Assembly (NCBI GenBank): GCA_903642275.1
Contig: CAHJWK010000025.1
Coordinates: 1 to 48,988 of the forward strand
Origin: Chitinophagaceae bacterium
Lineage (GTDB): Bacteria; Bacteroidota; Bacteroidia; Chitinophagales; Chitinophagaceae
Length of the DNA stretch: 48,988 nucleotides
Direction: 5' to 3'
Shown: piece by piece, positions 35,190-43,830 of the stretch
Layout: each line of letters opens with the position of its first letter
How positions within the stretch are numbered: the first letter of the stretch is position 1
Position numbers and translations under genes: made by a program
The notes under the pieces: generated by a model
What the model was told of the DNA's origin: nothing
What the model saw: the letters and a program-made list of their open reading frames with translations, nothing else
Databases searched by the model: none

Positions 35190-35330
35190 TGGATGCCGAA
35201 AGAGTATCTGCAGATAAGCGGCTGCCCGATTGGATCGTAAAGCCCATAGCTGAAGCTCTGTGCGTTGGCTTTGTGCCGGAATTGCAGCGGATAGCGGGAA
35301 CTGCAGCTGATAGTTAAATGAATGATGAGA
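35190..35330 (+). repeat. Repeat family D, copy 2
   Basis: Shares, in order, agcggctgc, tgtgcgttggct, ttgtgc and aactgcagctgatag with the reverse complement of 20101-20236. The region to 35388 holds nothing else. Confidence 0.65.
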
Positions 35331-35387
35331 GGACTGTCTTATCATTCAAATATTTTTTGACTTATTTTGTGTTCTTAGAGGATACCT

Positions 35388-35700
35388 TTATTGTATACCA
35401 AGTGCAGCCATGTATAAGGCTCTTCTATTCTGGAATTTTCTTCTTTGATATTTTGATTTTGCCTGTTCTTAGCCCGGATTGATTTTCTACAACATCATAA
35501 CCGGCATAGCTCACCAGCTGAGAAACATTTTCAAATAATAAAAAGCCGTTGGTTTCTGCAAGCAGTACTGCTACAGTCAGTAATCCTAATCCTTTTATAG
35601 CAACTATATTCTTTACTTTTCTGAGCACATCATCATCGCTGGCAAGATGCTTTTCTATTGCTTCTTTTATAAAAGCAATTTGATGGTCAACAGGAAGCAT
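35388..35700 (-). pseudogene. IS110-family recombinase relic (C-terminal part, frameshifted)
   Basis: The frame from 35700 reads a C-terminal Transposase_20 domain: VKNIVAIKGLGLLTVAVLLA, NVSQLVSYAGYDVVENQSGL, then GKIKISKK. After ISKK the frame stops (KIPE), but the +1 frame continues NRRALYMAALGIQ to a stop at 35388-35390, matching the usual 'iRraLymaAl' end. So it carries a frameshift and lacks the whole N-terminal DEDD catalytic domain. It cannot make an active recombinase. The 5' side joins repeat E1 directly. Confidence 0.85.
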
Positions 35701-35853
35701 ACCTGTTGACCCAATATAATAATCTTTTGAGTTTGCGGCTAAGAGTTTGTTTTGTTACTTTAAATTAGAATATAAACGCCAGATGCAATCTGGCTAATTC
35801 ATTTGCCTCTGTAGCCGAAGACATACGGAGAGCGAACACCATTCTACTTAGAG
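35685..35853. repeat. Repeat family E, copy 1 (three-hairpin element)
   Basis: Three hairpins in order. The first is GGTCAACAGG, aagcata, CCTGTTGACC (35685-35711), perfect 10 bp. The second is GCCAGAT, gca, ATCTGGC (35778-35794), perfect 7 bp. The third is CTCTGTA...TACGGAG (about 35807-35830). It ends with gagcga-cacc-att then agagctg. A full relative lies at 40368-40541, partial ones at 41216 and 47549. It overlaps the first codons of the IS110 relic. The remainder of the gap to 35984 is unremarkable. Confidence 0.8.
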
Positions 35854-35984
35854 CTGTGTGTTTATACAACTAATTGAGTTTTCTTTTTGATACGATGGAG
35901 TATGTGTACGTTTTGCATTAAATTCTAAATAGCATTAAGCAGTACTGCACGGTTTTAGATATCAATTATGTAAACGATTTGAAT

Positions 35985-36458
35985 ATGGGTATGGAAATAG
36001 AAAGGAAGTTTCTTGTTAAACAAAACCTTTGGAATAAAGTAAAAAAGGAAGGCACAATATACCGGCAGGGTTATTTGCTTCAGGATAAAAATAAAACGAT
36101 ACGTATTCGGGTTATTGAAGGTGACAAGGGTTATATAACTATAAAAGGTAAAACAGAAAATGTATCGCGATTAGAGTACGAATATCCGCTTCCTGAAAAA
36201 GATGCAACAGAAATACTTAAAAATTTCTGTGATGCCATTGTATCTAAAAGGCGTTATAAAATAAAAGTAAACAACAAGCTATGGGAAGTAGATGAATTTT
36301 TAGAAGATAATGAAGGGCTGATTATTGCGGAAATTGAATTGCAGGATGAAAAAGAAGCGTTTACACTTCCTGAATGGATAGACAGGGAAGTATCAAAAGA
36401 TGTGCGTTATTACAACAGCGAACTATCAGTGGATCCATATAAAAACTGGAAGCCATGA
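35985..36458 (+). CDS. CYTH-domain protein (triphosphatase-like)
   Basis: 157 residues from the ATG at 35985 (the frame opens at a TTG at 35979; an ATG at 35991 is also possible). The family's ExExK motif is MEIERKFLV at the N-terminus. Other tunnel residues are RQGYL, IRIRV (R-x-R), ITIKG (K) and RLEYEYPLP. CYTH enzymes hydrolyse triphosphates or inorganic tripolyphosphate with Mg2+ in a beta tunnel. Its stop overlaps the CHAD gene by 4 nt (ATGA). CYTH and CHAD often occur fused or adjacent and are linked to polyphosphate. Confidence 0.93.
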   Translation: MGMEIERKFLVKQNLWNKVKKEGTIYRQGYLLQDKNKTIRIRVIEGDKGYITIKGKTENVSRLEYEYPLPEKDATEILKNFCDAIVSKRRYKIKVNNKLWEVDEFLEDNEGLIIAEIELQDEKEAFTLPEWIDREVSKDVRYYNSELSVDPYKNWKP

Positions 36459-37216
36459 AGAAGAAAGAAGCGTGGAAATATCTTAACAAGCAATGGAAAA
36501 AGATGTATGATGAATTTAAACGCTTTACCTTAACAAGAAGCCCCGAGGCATTACACCGCTTTCGTGTACAGGTTAAAAAGATAAGGTCATTTCTCACGCT
36601 TTTACAAGCAGGTAAAAAGAATAATAATCTGTTTAAAACCTTTGGTCCTGTAAAAAAAGTATTTAAATCAGCAGGCATTATTCGTGATGCATTTGTCCAT
36701 AACAAACAGGCAAAAGATAATGACATACATCTGCCGGAGCTTTATAAAGAACAGGAAACTTTACAGGAAAATGAGACAAACAAACTAATAAATAAGCAGA
36801 AAAAAAATTTGAAAAAAATAAAAAGAGTAGAAAAGGAATTACATACTCAACTTCATGGCTTGACTCAGGATGAATTGAAAAGTTTTTTTACAAGGCAAAT
36901 CAGCGCTGCACAAAAATTGCTAAACCGCCACAGCTTTACGGAACAATTACATAATGGACGCAAAATGCTTAAGCATCTTATGTACAACAAACATATCATA
37001 CCTGGTGATCTTTCCAAAAACATGGATATCAACCTTGATTACATTGACGATATGCAACAGACACTGGGAGAGTGGCATGATAATAAACTGGCGTTAGCAT
37101 TTTTCAGCCCAAAACTTTCTGCTGAAGAACTTCAGTCTTTGAATAAGAAGAAAGAAGAATTAGAGAAAGTCATCATATCAAAAGCCAATGGATTTAGCCA
37201 AAAAGCAAAAGCGTAG
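36455..37216 (+). CDS. CHAD-domain protein
   Basis: 253 residues, strongly basic and all-helical. Conserved CHAD histidine and basic motif HRFRVQVKKIRSFLTLL (H34, R37, K41, R44) and the second-half counterpart MQQTLGEWHDNKLALAFF (H at ~214). CHAD domains bind polyphosphate. Coupled to the CYTH gene by an ATGA overlap, so the pair likely acts on or with polyphosphate granules. Confidence 0.9.
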   Translation: MKKKEAWKYLNKQWKKMYDEFKRFTLTRSPEALHRFRVQVKKIRSFLTLLQAGKKNNNLFKTFGPVKKVFKSAGIIRDAFVHNKQAKDNDIHLPELYKEQETLQENETNKLINKQKKNLKKIKRVEKELHTQLHGLTQDELKSFFTRQISAAQKLLNRHSFTEQLHNGRKMLKHLMYNKHIIPGDLSKNMDINLDYIDDMQQTLGEWHDNKLALAFFSPKLSAEELQSLNKKKEELEKVIISKANGFSQKAKA

Positions 37217-37284
37217 TATGACATTTAAATAAATTAAATGTTTTATACAAGTAATAGCTATCAGTAAACAACACTAAACTAATA

Positions 37285-37440
37285 ACTAGGGCTCAACAGC
37301 TGGGAGAGAAGCAGTCCAAAAGTTAAATCAGGGCTAATGCACCGATGTGTTGCTTATCATCCTTTCTTGTCCCGAAAGCATTCGGGATGTGTACTTTTCT
37401 TTCAAGAGAAATACAAAGCATTCATTGAGTCAAATAAACA
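37285..37440 (+). repeat. Repeat family A, copy 5 (degraded)
   Basis: Keeps the boxes gcagtccaaaag, aatcagggctaatgcac, gatgtgttgcttatcat and the tail acaaagcattcattgag, but the 9-bp stem no longer pairs beyond GATG/CATC. A new perfect 7-bp hairpin TCCCGAA/TTCGGGA (about 37376-37393) sits where the ttgac box should be. So this copy has lost the covarying stem. Confidence 0.7.
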
Positions 37441-37471
37441 CACGTTAATGAAATAAAAGTACAAGAATCAT

Positions 37472-37500
37472 AAAAAAAAGCCGCCTTAAAAGGCAGCCTT
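37472..37500 (-). terminator. Rho-independent terminator of DUF6266 gene
   Basis: On the minus strand AAGGCTGCCTT, ttaa, GGCGGCTTT followed by eight T. Stem GCTGCCTT/AAGGCGGC with one G-T pair. About 50 bp after the stop codon. Confidence 0.8.
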
Positions 37501-37551
37501 TAATTTTTAGAAAGATTAATGATATTACTTTAGCGCTAAGCTTCAGCTTCT

Positions 37552-38184
37552 CTAACTTACCATCAATTCACCAAGATAAATACTGTTGGAAGCATCTTTC
37601 CCATCCGCTGAAAGAAAAGCGATCCTGACTTCAGCATTGTAACCTGAAAAATTGCTTAGATCAAATATAGCAGAACCGTCACTCCGCACAGCCGTCGCGG
37701 TACTAAAAATGGTTTGATTAAAATTGTTGCAGTAAATTACAAGCACTGCCTTATCAGTTGCAGCAGCCAATCCAGCGCCGCTGTTATCTGTCCATGTAAA
37801 ATGGATGGCTTTGTTGGTAACGGTAGCCGCAGGTGCCGTAGCATTAGGCAGGTTACCATGACTAACCAGTGTTTTTGAAAAATCAATCTCATAATCCGGT
37901 GATTTACCTGTTATTGCATTCAGCATAGTGTAAGAAAGCGCCGCGTTGCTTTCCGTTTGTTTCACCGCGTAATTTTTAAACGTAAGCTTTAAAAGCTCCG
38001 TCATGGTAGAAACAAAATTTACGCCGATGGAAAACTTTAATTGCTGGTCTAACTGTTCAACGGAAGAGCTGCGTTTACCTGCAGATTTACTGCGTATGTA
38101 GTTAATGCCTTTCCAGTTTGCACCAACCACTGTTCCTACTGTACCCGATACAGGGCCGAGTATACCCTTTTCAATTCTTGCCAT
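37552..38184 (-). CDS. DUF6266 family protein
   Basis: 210 residues with the typical DUF6266 start MARIEKGILGPVSGTVGTVV then GANWKGINYIRSKS, followed by VEQLDQQLKFSIGVNFVS and a C-terminal beta-sandwich-like half (IHFTWTDNSGAGLA, DKAVLVIYCNNF, FSGYNAEVRIAFLSADGKDA). No signal peptide. The family is widespread in Bacteroidota and of unknown function. The glycine-rich start resembles that of phage-like structural proteins, but no phage genes are nearby. Own terminator. Confidence 0.88.
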   Translation of the reverse strand: MARIEKGILGPVSGTVGTVVGANWKGINYIRSKSAGKRSSSVEQLDQQLKFSIGVNFVSTMTELLKLTFKNYAVKQTESNAALSYTMLNAITGKSPDYEIDFSKTLVSHGNLPNATAPAATVTNKAIHFTWTDNSGAGLAAATDKAVLVIYCNNFNQTIFSTATAVRSDGSAIFDLSNFSGYNAEVRIAFLSADGKDASNSIYLGELMVS

Positions 38185-38550
38185 AAAATTTAATTTTAAA
38201 TTGTTTAATAATTATTATCGATTGTGATCTGCCACTGCCAGCCGGTTTATTATAATAGGTGTTGCAAAATCATGACAAGATTAGAACAGGTAGAAATGAT
38301 GATTTCCTTTTTGGGCAGGTTTGGGCATAATCGGGATTGAAAAGGCACAAAAAGGATTGATCTTACCTGTCCTGCTCATTGTTGCCTGTTTCGACCGGCT
38401 TTGACTCGTATTTGCCAAATTATAATCTGCAATTAATTGGTTTGAATGGCTGAAACAGGCACCAAAAAAATTGCGTGCCGTTGTGCAAAAACTAAAAATT
38501 TTAGCTAATTTTAAACCTGTAAATGCACAACACAAGTAAAGCATATTATC
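38185..38550. other. Intergenic region between DUF6266 and small HTH gene
   Basis: About 365 bp. No credible gene: the minus-strand frame of 87 codons here is low-similarity and starts inside the promoter zone. It contains the palindrome CTAAAAATTTTAG near 38490 upstream of the small HTH gene, a possible operator. Nothing else was seen. Confidence 0.3.
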
Positions 38551-38739
38551 ATGAATACCACGAACGAAGTTTTAGTGAAGGCGTACACTACAACAGAATT
38601 AAGCGCCCGTTATGGCGTAAGCCTCAAAACATTTAAGAACTGGCTGCAACCATATTCTGAAGTAATTGGTGAAAAGAGAGGCTGGTATTTTACAATCCTG
38701 CAGGTTAAGCTGATATTTGAGCGGATTGGAGAACTCTAA
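38551..38739 (+). CDS. Small MerR/excisionase-like DNA-binding protein
   Basis: 62 residues. YTTTELSARYGVSLKTFKNW then LQPYSEVIGEKRGWYFTILQ fits a single winged-helix HTH as in excisionase-type or 'helix-turn-helix domain' proteins: the recognition helix SLKTFKNWL is followed by the 'g--rg--yt--q---I' wing. Alone on the plus strand with its own terminator 25 bp after the stop, so an independent unit. Confidence 0.7.
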   Translation: MNTTNEVLVKAYTTTELSARYGVSLKTFKNWLQPYSEVIGEKRGWYFTILQVKLIFERIGEL

Positions 38740-38763
38740 TGTTTGTTTATGGACGCTGTTTTT

Positions 38764-38787
38764 AAAGCTCGGATTAACGGGCTTTTT
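38764..38787 (+). terminator. Rho-independent terminator of small HTH gene
   Basis: AAAGCTCG, gattaa, CGGGCTTT followed by TT (38764-38787); 8-bp stem with one T-G pair. Confidence 0.7.
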
Positions 38788-38893
38788 CTATTGCTTGCAC
38801 TATTGCTGTTTGTAAGCTTAAAACATATAGCAGGTGTATACAATTGTTAACAGAACCTGGTTTGTAATACAAACCCTGCCTCCGCCAAACTCC

Positions 38894-40093
38894 TCACTTC
38901 ACTTCAATCGGTGCCGTCCACCTGAAGGTACCCCATTCCATCACAAGCGTTCCATGATGTATGTCGTTTGGCACAATGGAAATCGTGAACGCTTCCACCG
39001 GCACTGCAGATGCCTGGGTGGTCATTGTAACTATGTCAAGATTGCGTGAACCATCGTATTCGGTGCCCCACTGCCCGCTTTGCCTGTTCACAATAATATC
39101 AGCTCCGTTTATATGTGGAATGGTCCACAACGTATATGTTCCGGCAGGCACTTTCATGCCGGCAAGTTCTATCGGTGCTGATGTAGTAAACTGCGTTGCC
39201 GCATTAGCTCCTGTTCGCCATACATGGTCATAAGGTAATACATCACCTAACAGCTTGCGTCCACGCATAAGTGGTCGGCCGTAGTCAACGGTGAATAGCG
39301 CATTGCCAATTTGTGCATGCACAGTATCCCGCACACTCAACTGCCTCACGATGCCGGTTTTTGTCTCCTGTGCTTCAAACCGGTCAGCAATGCTTTTTAC
39401 ACCAGGTGGCGTGGCAAGGCGGCTTACCGCTACCTTATATGTTGTTCGGGCGCCTGAATAGCTAAGCATGTGATAGTTGAAGTCCATCGTTGCTTCGCCG
39501 GTACCGGAAAGCCAGTCGTGCGTAATCTCCGCCTTGCCGCTTTCAAGCGGTGTTACACTGGCGCTGCCCAAAGGAAAATGATCAAACTCCCGGTCAATAT
39601 AAAACTGGCGTATAGGCACAGGGCTGGCAACCGCTGATTTTGATGCCGCTGCATGCCTTAATGCTGCGGCAAAGTAAAGTTCATAGAGGCTGTACATTTG
39701 CGGCACATGCGCTACTACTATGGCGCCACCTGTTGCGAAATTACGATGCAGCGTACCTGCCTTATCTGTTTTAGAGATATGTACTGAATCACTGGTAACA
39801 TTGGCAATCACTTTGCATTCACGCTTATCTGCCGGGTCACTGGGCGTGTGAATGTCCATCACAAGATGCTGTATGCTGCCATCTACGGCAAGCTCAATTA
39901 CCGTATGCCGTACCCGCACCCGTGGAAACCGGTCAACTTCATCGCTTGTTACCGTGCTGCCCCGGCGGGTAACACTTTCAACGGCAATGGTATCACTGCC
40001 AAGACGTGTAATGAAACCATATTGTTCAACCGGTGGCGTATGGCCGCAGGAAACCAGCAACAGTACCGCACCAAACAGAAAGTTTTTAAGCAT
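38894..40093 (-). CDS. DUF2911 lipoprotein
   Basis: 399 residues. Lipoprotein signal (MLKNFLFGAVLLLVSC, lipobox LVSC, Cys16). The first roughly 215 residues carry no family name I can give; the rest is DUF2911: VDYGRPLMRGRKLLGDVLPY then DHVWRTGANAATQFTTS, VPAGTYTLWTIPHINGADI and VMEWGTFRWTAPIEV. The codon use is clearly richer in G+C than the flanking genes. DUF2911 function is unknown. Membrane-anchored, periplasm-facing. Confidence 0.88.
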   Translation of the reverse strand: MLKNFLFGAVLLLVSCGHTPPVEQYGFITRLGSDTIAVESVTRRGSTVTSDEVDRFPRVRVRHTVIELAVDGSIQHLVMDIHTPSDPADKRECKVIANVTSDSVHISKTDKAGTLHRNFATGGAIVVAHVPQMYSLYELYFAAALRHAAASKSAVASPVPIRQFYIDREFDHFPLGSASVTPLESGKAEITHDWLSGTGEATMDFNYHMLSYSGARTTYKVAVSRLATPPGVKSIADRFEAQETKTGIVRQLSVRDTVHAQIGNALFTVDYGRPLMRGRKLLGDVLPYDHVWRTGANAATQFTTSAPIELAGMKVPAGTYTLWTIPHINGADIIVNRQSGQWGTEYDGSRNLDIVTMTTQASAVPVEAFTISIVPNDIHHGTLVMEWGTFRWTAPIEVK

Positions 40094-40367
40094 ACATGTA
40101 TTTGAGTATTCGTTCTCAAACTAACAAATTACTTCGCATCATGCCTGAACAAATGGAGCAGTTTATGACTGGATTTTTAAATGGCTTATTAATGGGTTAA
40201 AAGGCGGCATGCATCAGAAGTTTATGAAAGGATTACAATTATTATTTGTTCAGTCTTTCTCATTAAGCCCTCGCTAACCGTAATCTGTAACTATGGATTC
40301 GTAATGATAAACCAGGTTGAACATGGATTGCTTATACAAATTGTGACGAAGATGCAGCTGAAAGAAG

Positions 40368-40541
40368 TTCAAAAGGAAGCATACCTGTTGAACCGGAATA
40401 ATAATCTTTTTGAATTAGCGGCTAAAGATTAGTTTTTGTTATTTTAATTTAGAATATAAACGCCGGATGCAATCTGGCTAATTCATTTGCTTCCGTAGTT
40501 GAATACGTACAGAGAGCGAAAACCATTTTACGGAGAGCTGG
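40368..40541. repeat. Repeat family E, copy 2
   Basis: Same order as copy 1. First hairpin TTCAAAAGG, aagcata, CCTGTTGAA (40368-40392), where outer pairs changed in both arms relative to copy 1; then aataataatctttt, gcggctaa and ttagaatataaacgcc; then GCCGGAT, gca, ATCTGGC and the gtag...gtacagagagc tail ending ggagagctggg. No IS110 sequence is attached here. It fills the 3' gap of the beta-barrel gene. The region 40094-40367 shows no other feature. Confidence 0.8.
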
Positions 40542-40551
40542 GAATAAAATT

Positions 40552-41046
40552 TTAAAATTTATATCCAAAACCTAATCCTGCAAAGTAGGGGATAAAAAAG
40601 CCGCTGCCGAATACAGGAGTTATTTCTGCTTTAAAAAAGAAACCTCCCTTTTCAGGTGCAAGCCGGTAACCTAATGTTATGTTACCAAAGCTGGAATGAA
40701 AATTATCAGACTCGAAATCATCTTTTGATTTGCCACCAATATAAGTAAAGCCTAAACCTATTTTAAAGTAATTTTTATGGTCTTTACCTAATAAATAATT
40801 TAGTCCGACAGGAACAGTTATAATGCCAACACGATCATCATCACCATCATTTATTGAAAATCCTCCAATTCCAATCCTGCCACCTATACCATCTTCTCTT
40901 TTTGCAAACCGCATATCAAAATTTGCAGAAGCAAGGCCGGGACCGCCTATTTCAGCATAAGCAGCTTTAGCTGGTGTTTGGCCATAAGTAATACCTGAAA
41001 AAGTATAACATGCAACTAATAGTAAAACTAAAATGATTTTTTTCAT
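40552..41046 (-). CDS. Small outer-membrane beta-barrel-like protein
   Basis: 164 residues. Signal peptide (about 1-22, ending ITYGQ), then alternating aromatic/glycine strands: YAEIGGPGLASANFDMRF, GIGGRIGIGGFSIN, ITVPVGLNYLLGKDHKNYF, KIGLGFTYIGG, GNITLGYRLAPEKGGFFFKA, YFAGLGFGYKF, with a C-terminal aromatic (F) typical of OMPs. Probably an 8-strand barrel. Function unknown. Bracketed by repeat-E copies on both sides. Confidence 0.75.
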   Translation of the reverse strand: MKKIILVLLLVACYTFSGITYGQTPAKAAYAEIGGPGLASANFDMRFAKREDGIGGRIGIGGFSINDGDDDRVGIITVPVGLNYLLGKDHKNYFKIGLGFTYIGGKSKDDFESDNFHSSFGNITLGYRLAPEKGGFFFKAEITPVFGSGFFIPYFAGLGFGYKF

Positions 41047-41215
41047 AGCAGCTCGTTGTCTTTATAAAGATATATAAGTTTATTAAATCAAATTACATTA
41101 ATTTTTGTTTTCCAGACCGATGCAAAATTTATCTTTTATAAAAGCATGTATCAATTTACTAATTAGTAAATTCTGCCTGCAGAGTATGATACTGGATAGT
41201 AAAGGCCTGCGCTTT

Positions 41216-41327
41216 GCAACTAAAGGTTTGTTTTACATTTAATATAACGCCTACATAATCTGGCTGATTTATATGCCTCCGCAGGAAGAGACATAGGGAG
41301 AGTGAAAACCATTTTACAGAGAGCTGG
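41216..41327. repeat. Repeat family E, copy 3 (partial)
   Basis: Lacks the first hairpin. Begins at the gc-aactaaaggtttgtttta box and keeps aacgcc, aatctggctgatttat, cctccg and the tail agtgaaaaccattttacaga-gagctgg. Second-hairpin left arm is lost. The rest of the gap 41047-41398 is A/T-rich and unremarkable. Confidence 0.7.
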
Positions 41328-41398
41328 ATTTTTGAGAATATTTTGTGTATTTAAACTAAGTTTATCGATTATAATTCTTTAATCATATATAATACAAT

Positions 41399-42193
41399 AT
41401 GAACAGGGAAAATTTTATAAAGCTGTCATTGCTTGCAGGTGCCGGTTTTGCTTTACAAGGTTATAATTCAAAAGAAAAAACGCATGTTTTAACCCTGAGT
41501 TTTGATGATGGCTTTAAAAAATCTTTTTACAAAACAGCAGAAATTTTTAATGAGTACGGGTTAAGTGCTTGTTTAAATATTATTGCTACCGGTCAACTTA
41601 AAAGCTTTAATACGGAGCCCGTTTGGATACCACAAAAATTGTTAGGCGATTTTAATGACTGGAATAAACTAAAAGGTAAGGGCCATGAAGTAATGTTGCA
41701 TACATGGGATCATAAAAATCTTACTGAAATGCCTGTAGGTGAAGCAAAAGAAAATCTTGATAAATGTTTTGATTTTTTTAGTAAAAACCTGGATAGTTAT
41801 AACGCCTCAAAATCGGTTTATAATTTTGCTTATAATGCTTCTACACCAGAACTTGATGCTTATGCTTTACAAACCGTTCGTGCAGTAAGAACCGGGGGAT
41901 GGCTGGTATTAAAAGATGGCAAATATAATACGCTTACAATCCCGGCCAAGCCATGCACATTAGGATGCTGGGGCTGCGGACCTGATAATTGCGACGCTTA
42001 CATAGAAGGTGAGATCATGGAATTTTTAGCAACATCCGGTGGATGGCTGATTTTAAATGTACACGGTCTTGATGGCGAAGGCTGGGGGCCTTTAAGTACC
42101 AACTATTTAGATGGCCTCTTAAAACGGCTTATCAAAGTAAAAAGCCTTGACATTTTACCTACAGGAATGGTGCTTGAAAAATATACTTCATAA
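41399..42193 (+). CDS. Polysaccharide deacetylase-family protein (NodB-like)
   Basis: 264 residues. NodB fold: motif 1 LTLSFDDG (Asp36, Asp37), motif 2 HTWDH (His102, His106, metal ligands). Later canonical motifs are weak. The C-terminal half has a cysteine-rich CTLGCWGCGPDNC segment. The N-terminus (MNRENFIKLSLLAGAGFAL) looks like a degraded Tat-type signal, as the twin Arg is R-E. Could de-N-acetylate a surface sugar. Five bp upstream of the amidase pseudogene, so the two were probably one operon. Confidence 0.82.
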   Translation: MNRENFIKLSLLAGAGFALQGYNSKEKTHVLTLSFDDGFKKSFYKTAEIFNEYGLSACLNIIATGQLKSFNTEPVWIPQKLLGDFNDWNKLKGKGHEVMLHTWDHKNLTEMPVGEAKENLDKCFDFFSKNLDSYNASKSVYNFAYNASTPELDAYALQTVRAVRTGGWLVLKDGKYNTLTIPAKPCTLGCWGCGPDNCDAYIEGEIMEFLATSGGWLILNVHGLDGEGWGPLSTNYLDGLLKRLIKVKSLDILPTGMVLEKYTS

Positions 42194-42197
42194 AATA

Positions 42198-43608
42198 ATG
42201 ATTTGTGCAGGTATGAAAAGAAGAAATTTCATTAAACATAGTTCTCCTACAGGGATGTTTGCCATTACAACGGTAAAGTTAACCGGCACAACTGTAACCG
42301 CGAATATAAAAGACACAAATACATTCAGTATCAATGATGATTTTGAGTTGAATGAAATAACGATTGATGATCTTCAACAGAAAATGAAAACCGGGGTTTA
42401 CACCTCGCGGTCAATAACATTAATGTACCTGGAACGCATAAATAAAATAGACAAAGCCGGGCCAGCCATTAACTCAATTATCGAATTAAATCCTGATGCC
42501 ATTTCCATTGCAGATGAAATGGATAAAGAAAGAAAGAGCGGCAAAGTGCGTGGTTTATTACATGGCATACCGGTATCAATAAAATATACTATAAATAGCA
42601 GGGATAAATGATGACTACTGCCGGCACACTTGCATTACTGGGCAACATTGCAACCGAAGATGCTTTTGTAGTAAAACAATTAAGGGCAGCCGGGGCAGTC
42701 TTGCTGGGCAAAACTAATTTAAGTGACCTTTTAAACTTTCGTTCGTCCCGTGCGGCAAGCGGCTGGAGCAGTAGAGGCGGACAAACAAAAAATCCTTACA
42801 GGTTAAGACGAAGCCCTTTAGGTTCAAGCTCAGGTTCGGGTGCTGCTGTGGCAGCCAACCTTTGCATGGCAGCAATAGGAACGGAAACAGATGGTTCTAT
42901 TATTGGCCGGAGTTCTTATGAAAGCCTGGTGGTATTAAACCAACCGTAGGTTAATAAGCCGGACAGGCAGCAATGAAGAAGTTATTCATCTTTTTAAAGA
43001 AGCAATAGAAGTATTAGAACAGTAAGGTGCGGAAATAGTGGAAGTTAAGTTATTAAAAGAAGTTGATAACAAAACCGGCAGTGAATATATAGTGATGCAG
43101 TACGAGTTTAAAGACGGATTTAATAATTACCTGCGCAAATCTAACGCACAGGTAAAATCATTAGATAATGTGATTGCTTTTAATAAACTGCATGCAGATA
43201 AGACAATGCCTTTCTTTACACAGGATATATTAGAAGAATGTGCGGCTAAAGGTGACCTTACTTCCCGGGAATATCTTGATGCACTAAGTAATGCACTTTC
43301 CGTTCGAAAAATAATTGATTCACTTTTGAAAGCACAGCAAATAGATGCTATCTGTGGCATCAGTACAGGTATGGCTTGCTTCATAGATTTGTTTACAGGA
43401 GATTATAATACCGGTTTCTGGTTTCCCACACCGGCAGCAATAGCAGGATACCCGCACATAACAGTTCCAATGGGCAGGGCACATGAATTACCTGTTGGCC
43501 TGTCATTTATAGCAGCTGCTTAACCAGGAGCCGCAACTCATTGCTTTTGCCTATACTTACAAACAGGCTACAAAACACAGAATACTTGCAAAATTTATTA
43601 ATGAATAA
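42198..43608 (+). pseudogene. Amidase-signature enzyme, multiply broken
   Basis: Pieces of one amidase in changing frames: Tat-like start MKRRNFIKHSS; GIPVSIKYT (the catalytic-Lys site) up to SRDK then stop; frameshift into MTTAGTLALLGN and the Gly/Ser motif SPLGSSSGSGAAVAANLC with IGTETDGSI; frameshift near 42900-42950; an internal loss of roughly the Ser-nucleophile-to-C-terminal middle part; an in-frame stop near 43023; then EVKLLKEVDN to SFIAAA; a final frameshift into QEPQLIAFAYTYKQATKHRI ending at 43606-43608. At least four lesions plus a deletion: non-functional. The family hydrolyses amides. Confidence 0.9.
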
Positions 43609-43830
43609 TTTTTGTTGTACTAGGCCTTTATTGCATAGTAAGAATATTATGCATTGTCCACTTTACAAATCTTTGCAGTTCATATTGCAGGTATTCACTG
43701 ATAGTGTATTCTGTTTGCATGGTTTATGTTTTGCTGCCGTAAAACAACTGCTTTCATATAGTATAAAATATTCAGGCGGTTACTACTTATACACTCAAAA
43801 CAGTTTTTTATACATTGCAATAGAATTTCG

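Noticed and set aside
38281-38544. 87-codon minus-strand ORF
   Set aside because: Runs across the promoter zone of the small HTH gene, with no recognisable domain and an unlikely cysteine-rich start.
40368-40541. Second IS110 copy
   Set aside because: Only the non-coding repeat E is shared; reading the minus strand past the hairpin gives no recombinase similarity and a quick stop.
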